Assembly (NCBI RefSeq): GCF_020884795.1
Contig: NZ_BBZF01000023.1
Location: 1-64,000 of the forward strand
Source of the DNA: Micromonospora okii
GTDB lineage: Bacteria > Actinomycetota > Actinomycetes > Mycobacteriales > Micromonosporaceae
Direction of reading: 5' to 3'
DNA length: 64,000 nt
The number at the start of each line of letters is the position of its first letter. Position 1 is the first letter of the stretch. The notes under the pieces are model-generated. The model was not told the origin of the DNA. It worked only from the letters and a program-made list of their open reading frames with translations, and did not search any database. Both the position numbers and the translations under genes were made by a program. Of the stretch, positions 8,855-17,700 are shown piece by piece.

Positions 8855-9043
8855 GCGGCAAGGTGTGACGCCGATCATACTGCTGCGCGCCGGGCGGTGG
8901 ATGGTCGGAGGCCGGGCCGTCGAACCCGGCGCTCGCCGGCCCGGCCTCCGCCACCCAGCGGACGGCCGGCCACCCGTTCGGCCCGCCGTGACCGCGTCGG
9001 CTACCGTGACATCGCCCTGTCCAGCACGACCGTCGGAGGACCA

Positions 9044-9745
9044 GTGCCCCTGCTCTACACCATCGGCAGGCTCACCGTGGCACCCGCGCTCAGGCTGGCC
9101 TTCCGACCGACCGTGGAGGGTCTCGAACACATCCCGGCGACCGGCGGCGCGATCTTCGCGGGCAACCACCTCTCGGTCGCCGACGAGCTGTTCCTCGGCA
9201 CCGTCGTCCCCCGGCACCTGGCGTTCTGGGCCAAGTCGGAGTACTTCAAGGGCACCGGTGTGAAGGGCGCCTTCTCCAAGTTCGTGCTCACCGGCCTAGG
9301 GGCGATCCCCGTCGAGCGGGCCGGCGGACGGGCCGCCCTGTCCGCGTTCGACGCGGCGATCCCGGCGCTGAAGGGCGGCGACCTGGTGGCCGTGTACCCG
9401 GAGGGCACCCGCTCGCCCGACGGCCGGCTGTACCGGGGCCGTACCGGGGCGGCGCGACTGGCGGTGGCGGCGGGCGTGCCGATCATCCCGGTCGGCATGA
9501 TCGGCACCGACAAGGCGCAGCCGATCGGCGCCCGGGTGCCCCGGCCCGGCAAGGCGAAGATCATCGTGCGGTTCGGCAAGCCGCTGGACTTCACCGGGCG
9601 CTCCGACGACCGGACGTCGCTGCGGGAGATGACCGACGAGCTGATGAGCGAGATCCAGAAGCTCACCGGCCAGGAGTACGTGCCGCGCTACGCCCCGCCC
9701 CGCGCCCACCCGCCGGCCGGCGGCGAGCCGCCGACCGGGGCCTGA
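9044..9745 (+). CDS. 1-acyl-sn-glycerol-3-phosphate acyltransferase family protein
   Basis: PlsC-type acyltransferase of 233 residues acting at the membrane in phospholipid synthesis. The usual HxxxxD block appears as GNHLSVADELF at about residues 41-51 (H with D five residues later). Block III is YPEGTRSPDG, and block IV is the VPIIPVGMIG region. The C-terminus is proline-rich and variable. GTG 9044 is chosen because GGAGGA ends 3 nt upstream and the family N-terminus begins there. A -10-like TACCGT lies at 9003-9008. The substrate could be lysophosphatidate or another lysolipid. Confidence 0.9.
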   Translation: MPLLYTIGRLTVAPALRLAFRPTVEGLEHIPATGGAIFAGNHLSVADELFLGTVVPRHLAFWAKSEYFKGTGVKGAFSKFVLTGLGAIPVERAGGRAALSAFDAAIPALKGGDLVAVYPEGTRSPDGRLYRGRTGAARLAVAAGVPIIPVGMIGTDKAQPIGARVPRPGKAKIIVRFGKPLDFTGRSDDRTSLREMTDELMSEIQKLTGQEYVPRYAPPRAHPPAGGEPPTGA

Positions 9746-9752
9746 CCCTCGC

Positions 9753-9774
9753 CGCCCCCGCCGACGCGGGGGCG
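9753..9774. terminator. Hairpin between convergent genes
   Basis: CGCCCCCGC (9753-9761) and GCGGGGGCG (9766-9774) form a perfect 9-bp stem with a CGAC loop, between the acyltransferase and the convergent proline-rich gene. There is no U-tract, which is common for actinobacterial terminators. Confidence 0.6.
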
Positions 9775-9815
9775 GGCCGGTGTCCGGGATCACAGCCAGG
9801 CGGGGTGCCGCCTCC

Positions 9816-11621
9816 TCAGTTTCCGCCGCCGACCTGACTCGGCGTGACGATCCGTTCGCGCATCGCGTCCAGCAGTCGCGCGCTGTCGTCGAGCGAGAGC
9901 TGGGTGAAGACCCCGGTGGTGAGGCTGCCGTGGTCGACCGAGGTGCAGACGACCACGTCGGCACCGTCGAGGGCGCCGACGGCGCAGCGCGCGTGCCGTC
10001 CCCGCGTGTCGGTCTCCACCACCTGCGGCTCCCCGAGCCGGTAGGAGTCCTTGAGGCGGGTCATCTCGTCGTCCGCGTCGCCCTCGGGCGTGAACCGGAA
10101 CCCGGTACCGCCGAAGACCGTCACCCGCTTGCCGGCGGGGGTGGCGTACAGGCCGGCGAAGGTCTCCTCGGCCAGCAGGTGCGCCTTGCGCACCTCGGTC
10201 TCCAACCGCTTCATGCTGGCGTCGCTGTGGTCGTCCTGGCGCAGCGACAGGTCGTTGATCTGCGACGGCAGCGCCGCCTTCGCCGGGTACTGCTCCCAGA
10301 TCGGCTTGATCCAGTACGCGGGGCAGCCGCAGCAGCAGGCGATGCTGAGCAGCAGCACCCACGGCCAGCGTCGCCGACGCCGGCGGGGGGCCCTCGGCGC
10401 GGCCGGCGTCGGGGCGGGCCGGCGCTGCTGTTGCTGCGGCGGGGGCGGCTGGGGCGGCGGGGCTGCCGGCCGGGCCGGCGCCGGCATCTGGCGGGCCGGT
10501 GCGGGCGGGGGCACGGGCGGCGACACCGGCCGGGCGACCGGCGGCGGGCTCACCGGACGGGCGGCGGGCGACACCGGCCGGGCCTGCTGCGCCGGCGGCA
10601 TCGGCCGGGCTGCCGGCGGTGGGGGGAGCGGCTGGGCCTGCTGCGGCGGAGGGACCGGCCGGGCCGCCGGGGGCGGGGAGACCGGCCGGGCCGGCTGGGG
10701 CGGGGGAACCGGCGCGGACCCGGCGTGCGGGCCCGGGTACGGCCGGGTGGCGGGCGACGTCGGGTACGTCATCGTGGGCGGCAGCGGGGGCAGCGGACCG
10801 GAGTGCAGGTCCCAGCTCCCGGTGTCCGCGCCCGCCCACGGGTCGACCGGGGTCAGGCTCTCCGGGGGCGGCAGCGGAGCAGGCGGCGGCGGGGTGGGCT
10901 CGGCCGACTCGCCCCAGCTCCGCCTGCGCGGCGGGGGCGGCGGAACCGCCGCGGACCCGCTCCACCGGGGGGCGGGCGGCTCGGCGGCAAGGGGGTCGAT
11001 GGTCGTCCGGTCCGGCCGCGCGTCCACTCGGGTGGGGTCGGGTCCGGCCCGGGTGGGCCGTGGCGGCTCGCCCGTCCCGGTGTCGCCGCCCGGCCCCGTG
11101 GCGCGCGGCGGCCCGGCGTCGCCACCCGGGGTGGTCGCCTCGGTCCGTCTGGTCGCGTCGTCCGGCCCGGTCGCGTCAGCCGGCTCGTCCGGCCCCGTCG
11201 TGTCGGCCGGTACACCCGGCTCGCTCGCGGGGGCCGGGCCGGTCAGCTTGGTCGCGCCCGCCGGGTCGACCGGGTGGGGCGCGTCGGGCGGGCCGCCGAT
11301 CGGGTCGGTCGCGTCACCGCCTGGGGCCGTCCCGTCACCGCCGGGGACCGTCGCGTCGACGGCCGTTGCGTCGCCGCTCGGGGCCGGCGTGTCGGCGGCC
11401 GTCGTGTCACCGACTGGGTTCGTCGTGTCGGCGGCCGGCGGGTGACCGTCCCGGGCCGGCGAGGGGGCGGTCTCCGGGCCGGCGTCCGCCGGTGCGGGGG
11501 CGGCGTCCGGGGGTACGGGGGAGGGGGTCGGCTCGCCGGCGACCGTCGAATCGAGGTCACGGTCGGCGGCCGGGGTGCCCCCGTCGGCCGGTCGGTCTGC
11601 TCCCGGCTGCGGGTGCGGCAT
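9816..11621 (-). CDS. Proline-rich membrane protein with C-terminal DHGS-type domain
   Basis: A 601-residue protein. Residues 1-430 are low-complexity: an Asp/Thr/Pro/Gly-rich segment with GGDAT-like repeats, then Pro-Ala-Arg repeats (PVSPPPAARPV type). A run of arginines (APRRRRRRWPWVLLLS) leads into one transmembrane helix with a CCCGCP cluster. The last 150 residues form an extracytoplasmic domain with a Cys pair (RCAVGA and VVCTSVDHGS), like that of the gene at 130-813. The cytoplasmic proline-rich tail suggests a scaffolding role (inference). The ATG at 11621 has GAGAGGAG about 9 nt upstream. It is divergent from the radical SAM gene at 11763. Confidence 0.85.
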   Translation of the reverse strand: MPHPQPGADRPADGGTPAADRDLDSTVAGEPTPSPVPPDAAPAPADAGPETAPSPARDGHPPAADTTNPVGDTTAADTPAPSGDATAVDATVPGGDGTAPGGDATDPIGGPPDAPHPVDPAGATKLTGPAPASEPGVPADTTGPDEPADATGPDDATRRTEATTPGGDAGPPRATGPGGDTGTGEPPRPTRAGPDPTRVDARPDRTTIDPLAAEPPAPRWSGSAAVPPPPPRRRSWGESAEPTPPPPAPLPPPESLTPVDPWAGADTGSWDLHSGPLPPLPPTMTYPTSPATRPYPGPHAGSAPVPPPQPARPVSPPPAARPVPPPQQAQPLPPPPAARPMPPAQQARPVSPAARPVSPPPVARPVSPPVPPPAPARQMPAPARPAAPPPQPPPPQQQQRRPAPTPAAPRAPRRRRRRWPWVLLLSIACCCGCPAYWIKPIWEQYPAKAALPSQINDLSLRQDDHSDASMKRLETEVRKAHLLAEETFAGLYATPAGKRVTVFGGTGFRFTPEGDADDEMTRLKDSYRLGEPQVVETDTRGRHARCAVGALDGADVVVCTSVDHGSLTTGVFTQLSLDDSARLLDAMRERIVTPSQVGGGN

Positions 11622-11748
11622 CGCGGCAATCTCCTCTCGCGCCGGTCCGAGGTTAGTACCGACGTGCCACCGGCGGCGATCCGGCCGGTGGTGGGAACGC
11701 GGGGCGGGCGTGGACAGCGGTGCGCGCGGCCGGCGGCGGAGGGCCGCG

Positions 11749-11754
11749 TACCCT
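11749..11754 (+). promoter_or_regulatory. -10 element for leaderless radical SAM gene
   Basis: TACCCT lies 8 nt before the ATG at 11763 and no Shine-Dalgarno sequence is visible. Confidence 0.4.
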
Positions 11755-11762
11755 TGGGCTTC

Positions 11763-13808
11763 ATGAGCGTCCCGTCCACCACGCCGCGCCCCGCCGTGGC
11801 CAACTCCGGCGACGACTCCAGCTCGGCGCGTCCGACGCCGCGCCGCGACCTGGGGTCGTCGGTCTGGCCCCTGCTGGAGCCGCTGCTGCCCCAGGTCACC
11901 AAGCCCATCCAGTACGTCGGCGGCGAGCTGGGCGCGGTGGTCAAGGACTGGGACGCGGCGGCCGTGCGCTGGGCGCTGATGTACCCCGACGCGTACGAGG
12001 TCGGGCTGCCCAACCAGGGCGTGCAGATCCTCTATGAGGTGCTCAACGAGCTGCCCGACGTGCTCGCCGAGCGGACGTACGCGGTCTGGCCGGACCTGGA
12101 GAAGCTGATGCGCGCGCAGGGCGTGCCGCAGTTCACCGTCGACGCGCACCGCGCCGTGCGCGACTTCGACGTGTTCGGCGTCTCCTTTTCCACCGAGCTG
12201 GGCTACACGAACCTGCTCACCGCGATCGACCTGGCCGGCATCCCGCTGCTCGCGGCCGACCGCACCGACGCCGACCCGGTGATCGTGGCCGGCGGGCACG
12301 CCGCGTTCAACCCGGAGCCGATCGCCGACTTCGTCGACGCCGCCGTGCTCGGCGACGGCGAGGAGGCGGTCCTGGAGATCACCACGATCGTCCGGCAGTG
12401 GAAGGCCGAGGGCTGCCCGGGTGGCCGGGACGAGCTGCTGCTGCGGCTGGCCCGCACGGAGAGCGTCTACGTGCCGCGCTTCTACGACGTGGACTACCTG
12501 CCCGACGGGCGGATCCAGCGCGTGGTGCCGAACCGGGCGGACGTGCCGTTCCGGGTGCACAAGCGCACGACGATGGACCTGGACGCCTGGCCGTACCCGA
12601 AGAAGCCCCTGGTCCCGCTGGCCGAGACGGTCCACGAGCGGTACGCCGTGGAGATCTTTCGGGGTTGCACCCGGGGCTGCCGGTTCTGCCAGGCTGGCAT
12701 GATCACCCGGCCGGTGCGGGAGCGGTCGATCACCACCGTGGGGCAGATGGTGCGCGAGGGGCTGGAGTTCTCCGGCTTCCACGAGGTGGGCCTCCTGTCG
12801 CTGTCGTCGGCCGACCACTCGGAGATCGGCGACATGTGCTCGGGCCTGGCCCAGCAGTACGAGGGCACCAACGTGTCGCTGTCCCTGCCGTCGACCCGGG
12901 TGGACGCGTTCAACATCGACCTGGCGCAGGAGCTGTCCCGCAACGGGCGGCGTACCGGCCTGACCTTCGCCCCCGAGGGCGGGTCGGAGCGCATCCGGCG
13001 CGTGATCAACAAGATGGTGTCGAAGGAAGACCTGATCCGCACGGTCGTCACCGCGTACACCAACGGCTGGCGGCAGGTGAAGCTCTACTTCATGTGCGGC
13101 CTGCCCACCGAGACCGACGACGACGTCCTCGAGATCGCCGACATGGCGCACGAGGTCATCCGGGCCGGGCGGGCGGCCACCGGCTCCAAGGACATCCGCT
13201 GCACGGTCTCCATCGGTGGCTTCGTGCCGAAGCCGCACACCCCGTTCCAGTGGGCGTCGATGGAGCGCCCGGAGGTCATCGACGCCCGGCTCAAGCTGCT
13301 CAAGCAGGCGATCAACGCGGACCGCTCGCTGGGGCGGGCGGTCGGCTTCCGCTACCACGACGGCGAGCCGTCGCTGATCGAGGGCCTGCTCAGCCGGGGC
13401 GACCGTCGGGTCGGGGCGGTGATCCGCCGGGTGTGGGAGGACGGCGGCCGGTTCGACGGCTGGAGCGAGCACTTCTCGTACCGGCGCTGGGTGGACGCCG
13501 CGACCGAGGTGCTGCCGGCCTTCGGCGTGGACCTGGACTGGTACACCACCCGGGAGCGCGACGAGCTGGAGGTCCTGCCCTGGGACCACCTGGACTCGGG
13601 CCTGGACAAGGACTGGCTCTGGCAGGACTGGCAGGATGCCATGTCCGAGTACGAGCAGGACGACTGCCGGTGGACCCCGTGCTTCGACTGCGGCGTCTGC
13701 CCGTCGATGGACACTGAGATCCAGATCGGCCCGACGGGCAGGAAGCTGCTCCCGCTCACCCCGACCAACGGCACCGGCCTGCGGATCCCCACCCCCACCC
13801 CGCAGTGA
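11763..13808 (+). CDS. TIGR03960-family B12-binding-domain radical SAM protein
   Basis: A 681-residue radical SAM enzyme. The N-terminal third is a cobalamin-binding-like Rossmann domain (ALMYPDAYEVGLPNQGVQILY, VIVAGGHAAFNPEPIADFVD). The core carries the iron-sulfur signature Cys-x3-Cys-x2-Cys in GCTRGCRFCQAG at about residue 300, then TFAPEGGSERIRRVIN. The C-terminus has a further Cys group (CFDCGVCPSMD). It is paired with the TIGR03936/DUF2344 gene downstream, as in many actinobacteria and firmicutes where the two may be fused. The reaction is not established; tRNA or rRNA modification has been suggested for the family. Confidence 0.93.
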   Translation: MSVPSTTPRPAVANSGDDSSSARPTPRRDLGSSVWPLLEPLLPQVTKPIQYVGGELGAVVKDWDAAAVRWALMYPDAYEVGLPNQGVQILYEVLNELPDVLAERTYAVWPDLEKLMRAQGVPQFTVDAHRAVRDFDVFGVSFSTELGYTNLLTAIDLAGIPLLAADRTDADPVIVAGGHAAFNPEPIADFVDAAVLGDGEEAVLEITTIVRQWKAEGCPGGRDELLLRLARTESVYVPRFYDVDYLPDGRIQRVVPNRADVPFRVHKRTTMDLDAWPYPKKPLVPLAETVHERYAVEIFRGCTRGCRFCQAGMITRPVRERSITTVGQMVREGLEFSGFHEVGLLSLSSADHSEIGDMCSGLAQQYEGTNVSLSLPSTRVDAFNIDLAQELSRNGRRTGLTFAPEGGSERIRRVINKMVSKEDLIRTVVTAYTNGWRQVKLYFMCGLPTETDDDVLEIADMAHEVIRAGRAATGSKDIRCTVSIGGFVPKPHTPFQWASMERPEVIDARLKLLKQAINADRSLGRAVGFRYHDGEPSLIEGLLSRGDRRVGAVIRRVWEDGGRFDGWSEHFSYRRWVDAATEVLPAFGVDLDWYTTRERDELEVLPWDHLDSGLDKDWLWQDWQDAMSEYEQDDCRWTPCFDCGVCPSMDTEIQIGPTGRKLLPLTPTNGTGLRIPTPTPQ

Positions 13809-13813
13809 CCCCC

Positions 13814-13842
13814 GCGCCGGCCGACCGTGGGTCGGCCGGCGC
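13814..13842 (+). promoter_or_regulatory. Perfect 13-bp hairpin in the radical SAM intercistronic gap
   Basis: GCGCCGGCCGACC (13814-13826) pairs perfectly with 13830-13842 around a GTG loop. It starts 5 nt after the upstream stop and ends 8 nt before the GAGGAG Shine-Dalgarno sequence of the next gene. It could attenuate transcription or set the ratio of the two proteins. Confidence 0.65.
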
Positions 13843-13850
13843 CCAGTGGC

Positions 13851-13866
13851 GAGGAGCACGACGATC
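13851..13866 (+). promoter_or_regulatory. Shine-Dalgarno sequence deciding an ATC start codon
   Basis: GAGGAG (13851-13856) is followed by 7 nt and ATC (13864-13866). No ATG, GTG or TTG in this frame has comparable spacing. GTG 13846 would need its ribosome site inside the hairpin, and GTG 13903 is 13 nt after the nearest GGAGGG. Confidence 0.55.
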
Positions 13867-14634
13867 AGCAAGAAACCACAGCCGGAGGGCGGCCAGGCCC
13901 CGGTGGTCCAGCGTGTCCGCATCCGGTACGCCAAGCGGGGGCCCCTGCGGTTCACCTCGCACCGGGACTTCGCCCGGGCGTTCGAGCGGGCGTTGCGCCG
14001 GGCGGGCGTACCGATCGCGTTCTCGCAGGGCTTCACCCCGCACCCCAAGATCTCCTACGCCAGCGCCGCGCCGACCGGGGTGGCCAGCGAGGCGGAGTAC
14101 CTGGAGATCGGGCTCCGCGAGCCGGTCGACCCGGAAGGTCTGCGGCTGGCGCTGGACGCCGCGCTCTCGCCCGGCCTCGACGTGGTGGACGCCGTCGTCG
14201 CGTCCGGCGGCAGTCTCGCCGACCGGATCGAGGCGTCGCACTGGCGGATCGAGTTGCCCCAGGTCGACCCGGCCGAGCTGGGGCGCGCGGTGGCTGCCTT
14301 CAGCGCCGCCGCCGAGGTTCAGGTGGAGCGGATGACGAAGCAGGGCAGGCGCACGTTCGACGCCCGCTCCGCAGTCATGAGCATCGATGTAATGCCCGTT
14401 CCGGAGACGCCTTCCGGGTTCACGGCCGTACCGTGTGCGATACTCGAACTGGTCGTCCGGCAGGTCACCCCGTCCGTACGACCCGATGACGTCCTTTCCG
14501 GCCTGCGCGCGGTGGCCGACCTGGAGCCGCCGGTCTCCCCGAGGGTGATCCGGCTGGCGCAGGGCACGCTGACCGCGCAGGGCGCGATCGTCGATCCGTT
14601 GGACGCGGATCGCGAGGGGGCAGCCATCGTGTGA
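13864..14634 (+). CDS. TIGR03936/DUF2344-family radical SAM-associated protein
   Basis: A protein of about 256 residues, partner of the upstream radical SAM enzyme. It is recognised by RVRIRYAKRGPLRFTSHRDFARAFERA near the N-terminus and FSQGFTPHPKISYA, both family hallmarks. It has no iron-sulfur motif of its own. The start is unusual: the best ribosome site points to ATC at 13864, which would give a Ser-Lys-Lys-Pro N-terminus. GTG 13846 and GTG 13903 are alternatives, and all three keep the conserved domain. A 13-bp hairpin separates it from the upstream stop, and a palindrome begins at its own stop codon. Confidence 0.88.
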   Translation: MSKKPQPEGGQAPVVQRVRIRYAKRGPLRFTSHRDFARAFERALRRAGVPIAFSQGFTPHPKISYASAAPTGVASEAEYLEIGLREPVDPEGLRLALDAALSPGLDVVDAVVASGGSLADRIEASHWRIELPQVDPAELGRAVAAFSAAAEVQVERMTKQGRRTFDARSAVMSIDVMPVPETPSGFTAVPCAILELVVRQVTPSVRPDDVLSGLRAVADLEPPVSPRVIRLAQGTLTAQGAIVDPLDADREGAAIV

Positions 14635-14656
14635 GTGTTGACCGTCGGTCAACACT
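14634..14656. promoter_or_regulatory. Perfect 10-bp palindrome, operator-like or terminator
   Basis: The arm AGTGTTGACC (14634-14643) and its exact complement (14647-14656) flank GTC. It begins at the last base of the DUF2344 stop codon and lies 114 bp before rne. The TTGACCG-n-CGGTCAA core looks like a TetR-family operator, but no regulator gene is adjacent. A terminator role is the alternative. Confidence 0.55.
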
Positions 14657-14770
14657 CTGGCAGGCAGACTTCGGCGGTCGCGCACCTCGCGCGCCGGCGG
14701 AAACACTTTGCGGCGACCCTGCGTGGCAGCGCTCACCCGCGCCCGGGGCAGCCAGAACTGGAGAACGTCC

Positions 14771-17700
14771 ATGCTCGAGAACGAGCCCGAGGGCGGCGAA
14801 CGGGCCGGTTCACAGCCGGCCGGTGAGACCGCTGACCACACTGCCGATGCCGGCCGTGCCGGCGGCGACGTCGTCACCGGCGCCGCGGACCTCACCGCCG
14901 TCGGCCCCGACACCGGGGGCGCGCCCCCTGCCGGGGGCCCCGACACCGGCGGGGCAGCGACCGCCGAGACGCCGGCCGCCCCGCCGCGCAAGCGGGCCAC
15001 CCGCCGCCGGGCGGCCCCGCTGAACCAGCCGGAGCAGACCGACGCGCCGGTGGAGGCGTCCACCTCCGCCGGCTCGACCAGCGGAGAGGCCCCCCAGGCC
15101 GAGGTCTTCGCCCCGGTCGCGGGCGAGCTGGGCGAGGCCCCGAAGACGCCGCGCCGCCGCCGCAAGGCGACCCCCGCCAAGGCGGTGGAGGAGCCGGTCG
15201 CCGGGGCGGGCGCCGAGGAGGCCGCCGCCGAGATCGTGCCGCCGGTGAAGGCGACCCGGACCCGCCGCCGCAAGGCCGTGGCGGCGGAGGCCCCGGCCGA
15301 GCCGACCCCGGAGACCGCCGGCCCCGCGCCCGAGGCCCCGCCGGCCGTCGAGCCGATCGCCGCTGCACCGGCCGTCGAGCCCTCCGCCGGTGCGCAGGCT
15401 GCTGAACCCATCGCCGCTGCGCCGACCGTCGAGCCCTCCGCCGTTGTGCCGGCCGCCGAGCCGGCTGCGGGCGAGGAGGAGGCCGAGGAGAGCGTCGAGG
15501 CTGCCGGGACTCCGGCCGCCGGTGCCCCGCCGGCCCCCGCCGCGCCCTCGGCCGCCGAGGGCGGTGGCGCCGCAGGCGCGCCGAGCCCCGCCGGGCAGGT
15601 GCCTCCCGCACCCGAGGCCGCCGCCGAGCCGCCCGCCGCCGAGCCGAAGACCCGCCGGCGTCGGGCCGCCCTCTCCGCGCCGACCGTGCTGTTCATGGCC
15701 CCGCAGGCCGAGGAGATCGAAGTCACCCGGGTCGTCGTGCCCGTCCCCGCCCTCGTGGAGGAGGAGCCGGCCGCCGAGGAGCAGCCCGAGCCCACGCGCC
15801 GGCGTCGGCGCGGCCGGCGCGAGGTCGAGCCGGTCGAGCCCGTCGAGGCCGTGGAGGCCGTGGAGGCCGAGGAGGAGCCCGCGGCCGAGGCCGAGGAAGC
15901 CGGCGAGGACGAGGACGACGAGGAGAGCGCCGCCCGTCGGCGTCGGCGGCGTGGTCGGCGTGGCCGGGGCCGGGGCAAGGGCGGCGCGGACGAGGCCGAG
16001 GACGACGAGGCCGAGGAGGCCGCCTCGGCGGACGAGGGCGAGGAGCCCGAGGCGGGGGCCGACGGCGACGAGGACGAGGGCGACGAGGGCGGGGACGGGA
16101 TGACCCGCCGCCGTCGGCGCCGGCGTCGCCGGGGCGCCGGGGACACCGACGGCGGGGCCGACGACGGCGTGCCCACCGTCGTGAAGATCCGCGAGCCGCG
16201 CAAGGCCGTCGACGAGGTGCAGGGCGTCTCCGGCTCGACCCGGCTGGAGGCCAAGCGGCAGCGCCGCCGGGACGGCCGGGAGCAGCGGCGGACCCGCCCG
16301 CCGATCCTGAGCGAGTCGGAGTTCCTGGCCCGCCGGGAGGCGGTCGACCGGGTGATGGCCGTCCGCCAGCGCGGCGACCGCACCCAGATCGCCGTGCTCG
16401 AGGACGGCGTGCTGGTCGAGCACTACGTGACCCGCAACTCGTCCGGCACCATGGCCGGCAACGTCTACCTCGGCAAGGTGCAGAACGTCCTGCCGAGCAT
16501 GGAGGCCGCCTTCGTCGACGTCGGGCGGGGCCGCAACGCCGTGCTGTACGCGGGCGAGGTCAACTGGGACAGCACCGGCCTGGAGGGGCGGGCCCGCTCG
16601 ATCGAGCAGGCGCTGCGCCCCGGCGACTCGGTGCTGGTGCAGGTCACCAAGGACCCGATCGGGCACAAGGGGGCCCGGCTGACCAGCCACATCGCGCTCT
16701 CCGGCCGGCACCTGGTGTACGTGCCGAACGGCAACGCCTCCGGCATCAGCCGCAAGCTGCCCGACACCGAGCGCAAGCGGCTGCGCGACGCGCTCAAGAA
16801 GCTGGTTCCCGACGGCGCGGGCGTGATCGTCCGCACCGCCGCCGAGGGGGCGAGCGAGGACGAGCTGGCCCGTGACGTCAAGCGGCTCCAGGCCCAGTGG
16901 GAGGACATCCAGGCCAAGGCGACCTCCGGCGGCGCGCCGGTGCTGCTCTACGAGGAGCCGGACCTGGTCATCCGGGTCGTGCGGGACCTGTTCAACGAGG
17001 ACTTCCGCGAGCTGATGATCGAGGGCGACGAGTCGTACGGGATGGTCGAGTCGTACCTGTCGCACGTCTCGCCGGACCTGGTCGACCGGGTGCGCCGGCA
17101 CGTCGGCACGACCGACGTGTTCGCCGAGTACCGGATCGACGAGCAGATCCTGAAGGGCCTCGACCGGAAGGTCTTCCTCCCCTCCGGCGGCTCGCTGGTC
17201 ATCGACCGCACCGAGGCGATGACCGTCATCGACGTCAACACCGGCAAGTACACCGGCTCGGGCGGCAACCTCGAGGAGACGGTCACCCGGAACAACCTGG
17301 AGGCGGCCGAGGAGATCGTCCGCCAGCTCCGGCTGCGCGACCTCGGCGGCATCGTGGTGATCGACTTCATCGACATGGTGCTGGAGTCGAACCGCGAGCT
17401 GGTGCTGCGCCGGCTCACCGAGTGCCTGGGCCGGGACCGCACCAAGCACCAGGTCACCGAGATCACCTCGCTCGGCCTGGTGCAGATGACCCGCAAGCGG
17501 ATCGGCGCGGGCCTGCTGGAGGCGTTCAGCGAGACCTGCGAGTGCTGCAAGGGCCGTGGCGTGATCATCCACACCGAGCCGGTGCCGGAGAAGCCCCGCC
17601 CGGGCGGCGGCGCGGGGGAGAAGGTCAAGGCGGTGGCCTCGTCCGTCGTCGCGCCCGCCCCGGCCGAGCAGGGCGGCGGGACGGCGGCGCAGGGTGGCGG

